Source: JAXMAR01 sp046350295 (GTDB lineage: Bacteria > Planctomycetota > Planctomycetia > Gemmatales > Gemmataceae). From it: a stretch of DNA of 64,000 nt. The notes under the pieces are model-generated. The model was not told the origin of the DNA, did no database searches, and was given only the letters and a program-made list of their open reading frames with translations. This document shows, one piece after another, positions 18,270 through 27,099 of this stretch. A program made the position numbers and the translations under genes. Within the stretch, counting starts at the first letter, position 1. Every line of letters starts with the position of its first letter. The stretch covers positions 1 to 64,000 of the forward strand of contig JAXMAR010000031.1 in the NCBI GenBank assembly GCA_046350295.1. Direction: 5' to 3'.

Positions 18270-19556
18270 ATGGCCAAGAAAGTCAAACCTGCCCCGCCCA
18301 AAGCCAAGCCCAAGGCCCCCGCCAACGACAAGGCCAGCTCACTTCTCATCAAACAAGGGTTGGCCGCCAGCGCCGGCATTCTGCGCCTCGCCCCCACCTG
18401 GGTGCCGCGCTCCTTTTTGATGCCCGGACGTCGCCTAAAGCTTCACCCAGACGATCTTTACGCGCTCGGCGCCCACCGCGGCGGCATCGACGAACGCTGG
18501 TTCTCGTCCACGACGCCCGCCGCCAACGAGGGGGCGCCGCCCGATGAGGGCCTCAGCTACGTCGTTTACGAGGGGAAGAAGGCGTTCACGCTGCGGGATG
18601 CGATCGAACTCGACGGCGAGACTCTGATCGGGCAGGAAATCTGGAAGAAATACCGCCGCTGGCCTGTCTATAGCAAGTTCTTCGATAACCTCGGTCCCAT
18701 TCCCCATCACATGCATCAGAGCAACGCTCAGGCGGCGCTGGTCGGCCAGCAGGGTAAACCAGAATCCTATTATTTTCCACCCCAGCTGAACTCCACGGGC
18801 AATAATTTCCCCTATACCTTCTTCGGCCTCGAGCCGGGGACGACCAAACAGGACATCCGCCGCTGCCTCGAACGCTGGAACGAGGGAGACAACGGAATCC
18901 TCAACTACAGCAAGGCTTACCGCCTCCAACCCGGTACCGGCTGGCTCGTTCCCCCCTGCGTTCTTCACGCCCCCGGGTCCCTCGTCACCTACGAGCCCCA
19001 GTGGGGCAGCGACGTCTTCGGCATGTATCAGTCGATGGTCGAAGGCCGGGCCGTCCCCTGGGAGTTGCTCGTCAAGGACGTGCCCAAGGAGCACCACCAC
19101 AACCTCGATTACCTCATCGATCAGCTCGACTGGGCCGGCAACGTCGATCCGAGCTTCAAGGACAATCATTACCTCGAGCCGATGGTCGCGGCGGGTGGTC
19201 CGGACCAGGGCTACACCGACCGCTGGATCGTGTACGGCAAAGTCGGAGGCGAGGAGTTGTTCTCCGCCAAGGAACTGACCGTGATGCCCGGGGCCAAGGT
19301 CACCATCAAGGACAGCGGGGCCTATGGTCTCATCGCGGTTCAAGGCTCCGGCTGGATCGGCAAGCACCGGCTGCAAACTCCCGCGATGATCCGCTTCGGC
19401 GAGCTGACCGATGACGAGTACTTCATCAGCTACAGCGCGGCCCGCAACGGCGTCGTCTTCGACAACACGGGGAGCGAACCGCTGGTGACGCTGCGCTACT
19501 TCGGGCCGGACACCAACCCGCACGCGCCGGCGGTGGGGGATTACAAGCGGAAGTAA
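18270..19556 (+). CDS. Cupin-type (phosphomannose-isomerase-like) protein
   Basis: A 428-residue predicted cytosolic metalloprotein. HHMHQ at about residues 146-150 and ESYYF shortly after resemble the first cupin metal motif; PPCVLHAPGS near 231-240 resembles the second. A second, degenerate cupin-like half follows (about 310-400, GAKVTIKDSGAYGLIAVQG). This two-cupin layout recalls type I phosphomannose isomerases, though their standard signature is not clear, so the sugar-isomerase role is tentative. The first 25 residues are Lys/Pro/Ala-rich and probably disordered. GAGAGGA precedes the ATG. A TTGCTT, 16-base spacer, TATAAG pair at 18187-18214 may be its promoter. Confidence 0.65.
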   Translation: MAKKVKPAPPKAKPKAPANDKASSLLIKQGLAASAGILRLAPTWVPRSFLMPGRRLKLHPDDLYALGAHRGGIDERWFSSTTPAANEGAPPDEGLSYVVYEGKKAFTLRDAIELDGETLIGQEIWKKYRRWPVYSKFFDNLGPIPHHMHQSNAQAALVGQQGKPESYYFPPQLNSTGNNFPYTFFGLEPGTTKQDIRRCLERWNEGDNGILNYSKAYRLQPGTGWLVPPCVLHAPGSLVTYEPQWGSDVFGMYQSMVEGRAVPWELLVKDVPKEHHHNLDYLIDQLDWAGNVDPSFKDNHYLEPMVAAGGPDQGYTDRWIVYGKVGGEELFSAKELTVMPGAKVTIKDSGAYGLIAVQGSGWIGKHRLQTPAMIRFGELTDDEYFISYSAARNGVVFDNTGSEPLVTLRYFGPDTNPHAPAVGDYKRK

Positions 19557-19659
19557 GGGAGTCGCGCCCGTTTTGAAACAGCCTCTGCTCTAAGCGAGAA
19601 GAGCTTGGGCTCGCTGAGATCCCTCGTTATTATGAAAGAAAGATCATTCCGCAGGCAAA

Positions 19660-19959
19660 ATGGACGGCCCCATGAAGACGGCGAAAAAACGGCGCCCCGT
19701 CACTGAAGTCGACGTACTCCTGCGTCTGCCGTTCCCTGCCGGCCATTTGACTCCAGAAACCGCGCGCAGAATCCTTGGATTGAAGGTCCCCGCCTAGGAA
19801 AAGGAACGCGTACGGGAATTGTCGGCCAAGGCTGCATACGGTCGGCTCTCCGCCGAGGAGGGGGCGGAGATGGACGCCTATGAGCGAGCCTCATCGCTGT
19901 TGACGATTGTCAAGTCAAGAGCGCGCAGGGCGCTGAGGGACGAGGCAGTCAACGCATGA
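19660..19959 (+). pseudogene. Small HNH-associated gene interrupted by an amber codon
   Basis: One frame runs from ATG 19660 to TGA 19957-19959 (99 codons) with a single in-frame TAG at 19795-19797. The first part reads MDGPMKTAKKRRPVTEVDVL onward; the second includes GRLSAEEGAEMDAYERASSL and IVKSRARRAL. This texture matches small proteins that planctomycetes often code just before HNH genes. The reading frame is otherwise intact and ends in an ATGA overlap with the HNH start, so coupling is preserved. The TAG could be a recent nonsense change, a sequencing error or a readthrough site; no recoding signal was recognised. Confidence 0.7.
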
Positions 19960-20381
19960 AGGTCGCGAATTCGCTTGCCAAGCGCGTTCGAGCGCGCGCC
20001 AACCATTCTTGTGAGTATTGCAAGCTTCCGGAACGCTTCGATGACTATCCGTTCGAAATAGAACACGTCGTCGCCGCACAACATGGTGGAAAGCCGATTT
20101 ACCGCAATCTTGCTCTGGCCTGTATGACTGGCAATCGGCACAAGGGGCCGAACCTGGCTGGCATCGATCCAAGGACACATAAGCGAGTTTGGCTTTTCGA
20201 TCCGCGAAAACAGAAGTGGGCTCGTCACTTTCGTTGGAAGGGCCCGGTCCTGGTCGGGCGAACTTCCGTTGGCCGGGCGACGGTCGCAGTTCTTGGGATC
20301 AACGTGGAACACCGAGTTCGGGCCCGAGCGGAGCTGATCGCTGAAGGAGTGTTCCCTTCCGGCTCCGACGCCGAAGGGTAA
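19956..20381 (+). CDS. HNH endonuclease-like protein
   Basis: A 141-residue protein with an HNH fold. CEYC at about residues 23-26 supplies the first zinc-ligand pair. IEHVVAAQHGG supplies the catalytic histidine region, and NLALACMTGNRHKGPNL the asparagine/histidine part. In this family the last segment usually reads ACxxCN; here the second Cys is Gly (ACMTGN), so one structural zinc ligand appears lost. The start overlaps the stop of the amber-interrupted gene by ATGA, and the stop TAA overlaps the ATG of mutS2, so all three are translationally linked. With its broken partner, the gene may be starting to decay. Confidence 0.8.
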   Translation: MKVANSLAKRVRARANHSCEYCKLPERFDDYPFEIEHVVAAQHGGKPIYRNLALACMTGNRHKGPNLAGIDPRTHKRVWLFDPRKQKWARHFRWKGPVLVGRTSVGRATVAVLGINVEHRVRARAELIAEGVFPSGSDAEG

Positions 20382-22324
20382 TGGAAGAAGCGCAAGGCCG
20401 CCTCATCCTGATGGACCCCCACACCCTAGCCCTTCTCGAGTTCCACAAAGTCCGCGAGCTTGTCGCCGCTCATGCCGCTTGCTCCCTGGGAAAAGAGCTC
20501 GCGCTCTCCGCCGAACCGGGCGCCGGTCTCGACGCGATCAAGGCGGAGCAGCAGCTTGTCTCCGAGATGGCCGACGTCCTGGGCCAGGGACAGGCGCCCC
20601 CTTTCGCGGGGCTTTCCGACGTCCGTCTCCTCGCGCGCCGCGCCGCCATCGGCGCCATGCTGACCGCCGAGCAACTCCTCGACATCGCCGCCACGCTCAC
20701 CTGCACCGGGCACATGTATCGTTTCCGCATGCGCCTCGACGAGCGCTTCGCCGGCCTCATCGGCCTCCTGGCGCCCGTCGAGGATCTCGGTCTCGTCGCC
20801 AAGGCCATCGCCGGTTGCATCGACTCGCGCGGCCACGTCCTCGACATGGCGAGCCCCGAGCTGGCCCAGGTGCGCGGTCGCATCGCCGTCGTGGATGAGA
20901 AGGTTCAGAATCGACTCAAGCACCTGCTTCGCGATCCGGAGATCCGCAAGGCCCTGCGCTATCCGAATGCGACGATCAGCGGCGAGCATTACGTCCTTCC
21001 GGTCGCCGTCAACTACCGGCACAAGGTGCAGGGCGTGGTCCATCGCACCAGCAGCACCGGCGAGACCGTCTTCATCGAGCCGGCGGAAGTGGCCGGCCTC
21101 GGCGCCGAGCGCGTCATCCTGAAAGCGGAGGAGGAGAAGGAGGTCCGCCGGGTGCTGCGCAAGCTCAGCGCCGAGGTGGGCCGCATCTCGAAGCCGCTCA
21201 GCTTCGCCATCGAATCGCTCGCCAAGCTCGATTTCGTCACCGCCAAGGCGCGTTTCAGCCGTGATTACGGCATGTCCGAGCCGGACCTGAACACCGAGGG
21301 GCGACTCTGGCTGCGGCAGGCCCGACATCCGATTCTCGAATGGCTCTTCCGGCATCCGAAGAAAGAGGAAGGCGCCGCGGACACCCCGTGCGAGGTCGTG
21401 CCGATCGACGTGCGCCTGGGCCATCCCTTCAACTTGCTCATCGTCACCGGCCCAAACACCGGCGGCAAAACGGTGACCTTGAAGACGACGGGCCTTCTGT
21501 GCCTGATGGCCCTGGCCGGCATGCACATCCCGGCCGGGCAGGGGAGCCAGGTCCCGGTCTTCCAGCATGTTCTCGCGGACATCGGCGACGAGCAGAGCCT
21601 GGAACAATCCCTGAGCACGTTCAGCTCCCACATGTCGCGCATCGCCGCCATTCTCAAAACCGCGGATGGGAACAGCCTGGTGTTACTGGATGAGCTTGGC
21701 GCGGGCACCGACCCGACGGAGGGGGCTGCGCTCGGCCGGGCCATCCTCGACGAGCTCGACCGCCTCGGCTGCCGGGCCATGGTGACTACCCATCTCGGGG
21801 ACCTCAAGACCTACGCCTTCCACAACGAGCGGGCGGAGAACGCCGCCGTGGAGTTCGACGCCGAGACGCTGCGGCCCACGTACCGGCTGCAAATCGGCCA
21901 GTTCGGCATGAGCAACGCCATCAAGATCGCGCGCCGCCTCAAGCTGCCGCGTGACCTGTTGCGCCGCGCCCACGGGTATTTACGGCGGCGCCAGCGCCGC
22001 GCCCCCGATCTTGCTCAGCTCCAGCACAAGCGGGAGGAAGCCGAAAAGGCGCGCGAGGAAGCGCTCCGGGCCCGGGCCGACGCGCAGCGGCAAGAGCAGG
22101 AGCTGAAGCAAAAGCTGGCTGAGATCGACCGCCAGGCGCAGGAAGCCGCGACGCTACGCGCGGCGCGGGCTCGTCTCCAGCCGGGCGACATCGTCCACGT
22201 GCCCAAGTTTGACAAGAGCGGCAAAGTGGTGCGGGTCGACCACAAGCGCCATATCGCGGTCGTCGCGCTGGGACTGGGGCAGTGGGAGGTGTCGCTCGAA
22301 GAAGTGCTTCCGCAAACGAAATGA
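20381..22324 (+). CDS. mutS2: MutS2 family ATPase without Smr domain
   Basis: A 647-residue MutS2-like protein. Lever and clamp helices occupy about 1-330. The ATPase has Walker A GPNTGGKT (357-364), LSTFSSHMSRI, Walker B LVLLDELGAGTDPTEGAAL and the THLGDLK switch. A Lys/Glu/Arg coiled coil follows (about 530-600), then a KOW-like beta segment from about 600 (GDIVHVPKFDKSGKVVRVD). The usual C-terminal Smr nuclease domain of MutS2 (about 780 residues in Bacillus) is absent and the stop appears natural. MutS2 proteins act in recombination control or in ribosome-collision rescue. The start at 20381 shares a TAATG junction with the HNH gene; an ATG at 20411 is an alternative. Confidence 0.9.
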   Translation: MEEAQGRLILMDPHTLALLEFHKVRELVAAHAACSLGKELALSAEPGAGLDAIKAEQQLVSEMADVLGQGQAPPFAGLSDVRLLARRAAIGAMLTAEQLLDIAATLTCTGHMYRFRMRLDERFAGLIGLLAPVEDLGLVAKAIAGCIDSRGHVLDMASPELAQVRGRIAVVDEKVQNRLKHLLRDPEIRKALRYPNATISGEHYVLPVAVNYRHKVQGVVHRTSSTGETVFIEPAEVAGLGAERVILKAEEEKEVRRVLRKLSAEVGRISKPLSFAIESLAKLDFVTAKARFSRDYGMSEPDLNTEGRLWLRQARHPILEWLFRHPKKEEGAADTPCEVVPIDVRLGHPFNLLIVTGPNTGGKTVTLKTTGLLCLMALAGMHIPAGQGSQVPVFQHVLADIGDEQSLEQSLSTFSSHMSRIAAILKTADGNSLVLLDELGAGTDPTEGAALGRAILDELDRLGCRAMVTTHLGDLKTYAFHNERAENAAVEFDAETLRPTYRLQIGQFGMSNAIKIARRLKLPRDLLRRAHGYLRRRQRRAPDLAQLQHKREEAEKAREEALRARADAQRQEQELKQKLAEIDRQAQEAATLRAARARLQPGDIVHVPKFDKSGKVVRVDHKRHIAVVALGLGQWEVSLEEVLPQTK

Positions 22325-22342
22325 TGTGGAGAAGAATTCGCT

Positions 22343-22843
22343 TCACTCGCTCCGCTTCCCTTGCTCCGCCAGGCGCTGACGCAGCCGCGCCAGCAGAATC
22401 GTCTTGGAAACCTGCGCGGGCTTGGGCGCCGAGTTGTCGGTCGACGCCGCGGCGGATTGGGGCTGCAGGGCGATTGTCGCCAGGTTCGGGGGGGCTGCGG
22501 GCGCCTGTTCGGCGTTTCCTTCCCCTTCCTCTTTCTCCTGCGGCGCGTCCTTCCTCGCCGGCGTCGCGAATACCAACGGCTCACCGCCGAAGATCGCCTG
22601 CACTTCCTCGTCCTTGAGCTGCTTGCTTACCATCAGATCGACGATGTGCGCATAGGGCAAGACGATGATGCGGCCAGCGTCTTGCGTGCCCCCCATGCGG
22701 CCGCGGAGCACGATGAAGTCTTCGTCCAGGCGCAGAATGTCCTGGGCCATGATTTCCGAGCCGCTGACGGTGGCGAAGGAAATCACGTCGTGAAGGGCGG
22801 GGGGAAACCGCCGAATCACGTCTATCCAACCGGCTCCGTGCAT
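22343..22843 (-). CDS. Conserved hypothetical protein
   Basis: A 166-residue cytosolic protein. Residues 1-88 look folded, with alternating hydrophobic strands (IMAQDILRLDEDFIVLRGRM and RIIVLPYAHIVDLMVS). Residues 95-145 are Glu/Ala/Pro/Gln-rich and probably disordered, and a short basic helix closes the protein (LLARLRQRLAEQGKRSE). No family was recognised. It is convergent with mutS2, 18 bases apart. Confidence 0.65.
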   Translation of the reverse strand: MHGAGWIDVIRRFPPALHDVISFATVSGSEIMAQDILRLDEDFIVLRGRMGGTQDAGRIIVLPYAHIVDLMVSKQLKDEEVQAIFGGEPLVFATPARKDAPQEKEEGEGNAEQAPAAPPNLATIALQPQSAAASTDNSAPKPAQVSKTILLARLRQRLAEQGKRSE

Positions 22844-22942
22844 CGAGGGGTATCCTTATAGGTGTCCGCGCAACTCTAGCTCATAAATCAGTCGCGGGTT
22901 CGACGATCGAGTGAGACAGTGGACAAAAGTTTTGCTCCGCAT

Positions 22943-23043
22943 GGCTTTGCAACGAAACGGGGACTGTCCCTCTCCCGCCTCGCAAAAACCTTGGTCCTTC
23001 TTGCAAGATCTCTAGGGACTGTCCCCCGTTTCGTTGCAAAGCC
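22943..23043. repeat. Inverted repeat with GGGACTGTCCC core
   Basis: Left arm 22943-22971 (starts GGCTTTGCAACGAAACGGGG) and right arm 23014-23043 (ends CGTTTCGTTGCAAAGCC) are near-perfect inverted copies separated by 42 bases. TGCTCCGCAT flanks both arms as a direct repeat. The hairpin resembles repeat elements mobilised by REP-associated tyrosine transposases, but no such gene is in the window. Confidence 0.8.
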
Positions 23044-23130
23044 TGCTCCGCATTGCGAGCGTTAAAAATTGGCGTGGGGAATCTACCGACCTCTCCGACG
23101 AATTCCAGAGGCAAAACATTAATAAGCAGC

Positions 23131-23466
23131 GCGGACAAGCTCAACAAGACGGGCCAAAATCTCAAAGGCAAAAACTTTGGGGACAAAGAAATGAAGAGCG
23201 GCGAGCATCAACTTCGGGACAGGGGCCTCTTCCCTCTTGCTTTCTTTTTTTCGACTTCACGAAGAACCTCTTTTTTTTTTGCCCCCAATGTTTTTGCCTG
23301 AGTACTCGCGGCCCAGGCGGCGCAGACAAGCTCAACAAGACGGCCAGTGTTTCTCCGGCGAATCCAGGAGAGCGGCAGGCGTCAGCTTCGGACAGAGCCT
23401 CTTCCCTCTTGCTTTCCTTTTTTTACCCCCAATGTTTTTTGCCTGAGTGCGGGCGGCCCACGCGGC
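23131..23466. repeat. Imperfect tandem duplication of about 190 and 145 bp
   Basis: Unit 1 (23131-23320) and unit 2 (23322-23466) share GACAAGCTCAACAAGACGG at their starts, CCTCTTCCCTCTTGCTTTC in their middles and CCCCCAATG, TTTTGCCTGAGT and GGCGGC at their ends. Within unit 1, GGCAAAAACTTTGGGG (near 23167) pairs roughly with CCCCCAATGTTTTTGCC, so it can fold as a long hairpin. Unit 2 lacks that left arm. Confidence 0.75.
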
Positions 23467-23488
23467 GCGGAAAGCACGGGGGAGTGCA

Positions 23489-24915
23489 TCAGCCACTCGA
23501 CGCGACATCCTTCAGATCCGCCCGCGCTCCCTCGTAGGTTGTGTCGTACGCCAGGATTTTCGGATCAGGGACGCCCCCCCACTGCGCGCACGCCTGCTGG
23601 TACAGTCCAGGCCACCAGTTCTCGTGCCTGGTCAGTCCCCGATCGCGGACCGTGTGCCAGTTGCTCAAGATACGCGACCAGCAGGCGTCGCCGTAGGCCA
23701 GCGCCTCTTTCCAGTCGCCAATCGCTGGAATGTACCATTCCCGGCCCAGCTGGGCGTGCAGCACCTCGTCGGCCCAGTCGTAGTCCTGGATGGTGGCGAT
23801 GAGGGGCAGGCCGGAGTCGCGGCCCAGTTCCCATTCGTAGCGCTTGCCCGTCTTGGTCATGAGTCCTTGCTCGATGAAGTAGAGGACGGCGTGGCGCTCG
23901 ATGGGGGTGCATTCAGTGTTGAGGCGATACGACCAGTTATGGGTGATGCGCGCCTTGCTCCAGTCGACGCCGAGACTGACGAAGCCGACCTCCCCGAGCA
24001 TGGCGTGGCGCGCCTCGTCCCAGAGCTGCGCGACATGTCGCGATAGTATTCCCAGGGCTTGCCCCTGGTCTGGACGATGATGCTGGCCATCATCTCGGGG
24101 ACGTCGATCTCGCGCAGGCGCTTGAAGAGCATCATCAGCGCCTTGGCTTTGGCCGGATACTCCTCGCTGTAGATGAACGACTCGGCGTTCACCCCCTGGT
24201 TCCACAGGTCCTGGAAGCGCTCGTCGCGGCGCGGGATCGGGTCGTAGCGGTACTCCGTTGTCGCAAAATGACGGCGCGGCTCGGCCGCTGAGATGGGGGA
24301 GACGCCGTCGATCGCGCCGGCGTTGGCGAGTAGCTCATCGAGGAGGGCAAGCCAGGCGCGATATTCGTCGCGTTTCGTCTCGTCCACCAGGCACGCGATC
24401 GCCCTGGCCCCGAACGTGGTCATGTCGGCCAACTCGAGGCGGGCGAAACGAAGGACACGCACGCTCGGCGCGTCGGCCAGCGGGTTGGTGTCGCGCTGGT
24501 GCTTCTCCATCGCTTCAGCGAGCGCCGGAATCGCCTTCTCGTAGAGGCCGAGCAGCAGCGCCTCGGCCGTCGGCGTCGCCAGGATCTCGTCAAAAAAGAC
24601 CTTGAGCGCCGGGTGCGGCACATCCTCCAGTCCGAGCGGCGGCTCGCGCATCTCGGCCACGCGTTGGCGCAGGGCCTGAACGTGCTCGGAGCAGAGGTAG
24701 GCGTGCTGGGAGAAGGCCGTCTTCAATTCGTAGATCGGCTCGGCGGTGATGCGCGCGGTCAGGATTTCGTGCAGCCGGGCCAGCGCATAATGAAAGCGCT
24801 TGAGGCGAGCGACGCAGGCTTCGACGGAGAGGCCGGGGCGGACGGCGTCGGCCATCGAGCACAGGCCGGCCAGCGGCGGCAGGTCGCGATACGTGTGATA
24901 GGTGGTTGGATCCAT
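23489..24915 (-). pseudogene. Ferritin-like domain protein with a one-base frameshift
   Basis: The ATG at 24915 opens MDPTTYHTYRDLPPLAG and the frame runs to about GKPWEYYRDMSR. The continuation QLWDEARHAMLGEVGF lies in another frame and runs to the stop at 23489. Restoring one base near 24028 (minus strand: one C in TCGCGCAGCTC) joins the halves into about 475 residues. Helical segments with paired acidic and His residues (YELKTAFSQHAYLCSEHVQ, DEARHAMLGE, ADEVLHAQLG) fit a ferritin-like diiron fold, close to DUF455-type proteins. The substrate is unknown. A single indel in an otherwise well-kept gene suggests either sequencing error or a very recent lesion. Confidence 0.65.
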
Positions 24916-24932
24916 GAGCTTATTGTATCCCC

Positions 24933-25118
24933 TTATTCGCCTGCATCGGTGGGGGTGAATTTGCCGCCTTCGACGTGCCCCGCCCGGATACCGGTGAAAT
25001 ACGCCTCCGGGCGCAGGTCTTGCCCTGTTCATTGATCCAGTGCCAGATCATGGATCTCGTGGAAAACCGGGTAGGTTTTGCCGGTAATGACTCGGGTTGG
25101 GAAGCGGATGTTATCACG
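24933..25118 (-). pseudogene. Possible gene remnant
   Basis: Within the divergent spacer one minus-strand frame reads RVITGKTYPVFHEIHDLALD then Q, a TGA at 25029-25031, then TGQDLRPEAYFTGIRAGHVE and on to a TAA at 24933. The amino-acid texture is protein-like, unlike neighbouring shadow frames, but there is no start codon in the frame and no family was recognised. It could be a truncated, nonsense-bearing relic of a small gene. Confidence 0.3.
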
Positions 25119-25168
25119 TTAGGAGCGCCGAGCGCCGGACGCAAGCGGCATGAGGCGATAAGAACCGC

Positions 25169-27006
25169 ATGGAGACTCCCCATCTTGGTCCGCGCGCCGA
25201 GCCGGTCAATGAAGCAGGAGAAACGAGCGCGGAGACGGCCCTGCCTGGCCCGGCTCTGATCGACGACCCGCCCGCTTTTTCGGCCCAGGGCTCGCCGCAG
25301 GGCGGCACGTCCGCGGCGACGGATCCCGGGGAATTGGTGGTCGACGTCGGCAGCCTGCCTCGTCTGGAGCGTCCGCTGCCCCTCAGCGTGCGCGAGGTTC
25401 GCCTGCTCGACGGCGCCCCGTGGGTCCGCTCGCTCGGCAGGCTTGGTCTGGATGTCTCCGTATTCGGCTGGAAGTTCCCGGCGCCGCTCGAGACGCTGCA
25501 CGCTCGGCCCGTCTTCCCCAAACCGCCGCGACCCGCGCCGGCGCCGCTCGAGGAGCCAAAGCAAAAGACGGTGCTGCGGCCCCCCAGCGACATGGTCCTC
25601 TTCAAGGATCGGCTCCTCTATCTCCTGCAACCTCCTCTGGAAGACGTGTTCCAGGGCCGGCAAGTGGAGCTGCCCTTCAAGCCTTACGATTATCAGGTGA
25701 AGGGGTGGCCTTCCTGATGCCGCGCCATGCCGCGCTGCTCGCCGACGAGATGGGGCTGGGCAAGACGGCGCAGGTCATCATCGCGCTCCGGCTCCTGTTC
25801 CATTCGGGGTTGATCCAGCGGGCGCTCGTCGTCTGTCCGAAGCCGCTGGTGATCAACTGGACGCGCGAGCTGAAGACCTGGGCGCAGGACCTGCCGTTCG
25901 AGGTCATCGCCGGCGACACGCCGACGCGCAAGGCGCAATGGTTGGCGTCGCGCTGCCCCGTCAAGCTCGTCAACTACGAACTGCTGACGCGCGACGCCGA
26001 TTTCGTTCAAGACGAGACGGTCCACTTCGACGTCGTCGTCCTCGACGAGGCGCAGCGCATCAAGAACCGCGAGGCCAAAACGGCGCAGATCGTCCGCGGC
26101 ATCCAGCGGGCCCGTAGCTGGGCCATGACCGGCACGCCGATCGAGAACCGCGTCGACGACCTGGTCAACATCTTCGCCTTCGTCGACCCCGAGCGCATTC
26201 CACCCGAGACGCCGCACCAGCTCCTGCCCGAATTGACGCGCGACTGCATCCTGCGCCGCGTCAAGGAAGATGTCGCCAAGGACATGCCGGCCAAGGTCAT
26301 CCGGGACAGCTTCCTCGACCTCACGCCGGCGCAGCGCGCCGCCTACGACCTCGCCGAGAGGGAAGGCGTTGTCCAGCTCAACAGCCTGGGGGACACCATC
26401 AGCGTGCAGCACGTCTTCGAGCTGGTGATGCGGCTCAAGCAGATCTGCAACTTCGATCCGGCGACCGGCGAAAGCGCCAAGCTGGAGCAGCTCGTCGCCG
26501 ATCTGGCGGAGGCCGCGGAGTCGGGCCGCAAGGCGATCATCTTCTCGCAATGGGTGCAGCCGCTCGAGACGCTGGCAAAGCATCTCGCGCCGTACGGCCC
26601 CATGCTCTATCACGGTCAGGTCCCGCACCGGGAGCGGCAGCCGATCCTCGATCGCTTCAAGGCGGATCCGAAGAAGCACGTCCTGCTGATGAGTTACGGC
26701 ACCGGCAGCGTCGGCCTCAATCTGCAGTTCACCAACTACGTCTTCCTCTTCGACCGGTGGTGGAACCCGGCCATCGAGGATCAGGCGATCAACCGGGCGC
26801 ATCGCCTGGGGCAGAAGGAGACGGTGTTCGTGACGCGCTTCATCAGCCAGGGGACGATCGAGGAGCGGATTCACGGCATCCTCGAGAAGAAGCGGCAGCT
26901 TTTCCAGGAGATGATCGGCCAGAACGGCCCGCCGCCGAGTTTGGGGTTGAGCGAGGAGGAGATTTTTGGGTTGTTCAACGTGCGAAAGGGGCGGGGCGTG
27001 GGGTGA
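25169..27006 (+). pseudogene. SNF2-family helicase-like ATPase with a one-base frameshift
   Basis: The N-terminal part (25169 to about 25700) ends ELPFKPYDYQVKGW in one frame; the rest (from VAFLMPRHAALLADEMGLGKT) is in the next. Adding one G to the run GGGG at 25702-25705 restores one reading frame of about 612 residues. All SNF2 motifs are present: Walker A GLGKT, DEAQ box (motif II), MTGTPIENR (III), IIFSQWVQPL (IV), MSYGTGSVGLNLQ (V) and DRWWNPAIEDQAINRAHRLGQ (VI). SNF2 ATPases are double-stranded DNA translocases; bacterial ones remodel nucleoprotein, for example RNA polymerase recycling. The break sits in the Q motif before Walker A, and the homopolymer context makes a sequencing slip plausible. 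Confidence 0.75.
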
Positions 27007-27099
27007 GCTTGACAGCGGATTCACGGATGGCGCCGATGTCACGCGCCGACGTGGGAATGCTGAGTTAAATGGCGATTGCCTCGCCTGCGCTAAGGCGCC

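Larger units (their letters stand above)
22844..23488. other. Repeat-rich non-coding interval
   Basis: A 645-base stretch without a convincing gene. Short frames on both strands have no homology feel or ribosome site. It holds a 29/30-bp inverted repeat with a GGGACTGTCC core (22943-23043), an imperfect tandem duplication (23131-23466), poly-T runs and a small internal hairpin. Its lower GC and repeat structure contrast with its surroundings. Confidence 0.75.

Noticed and set aside
22881..23186. Minus-strand 101-codon frame with a hydrophobic start
   Set aside because: It runs through both arms of the GGGACTGTCCC inverted repeat and has no ribosome site, so it is probably repeat sequence read by chance.
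24975..25259. 94-codon plus-strand frame before the SNF2 gene
   Set aside because: Overlaps the SNF2 start and its opposite strand has better protein-like texture; no ribosome site.
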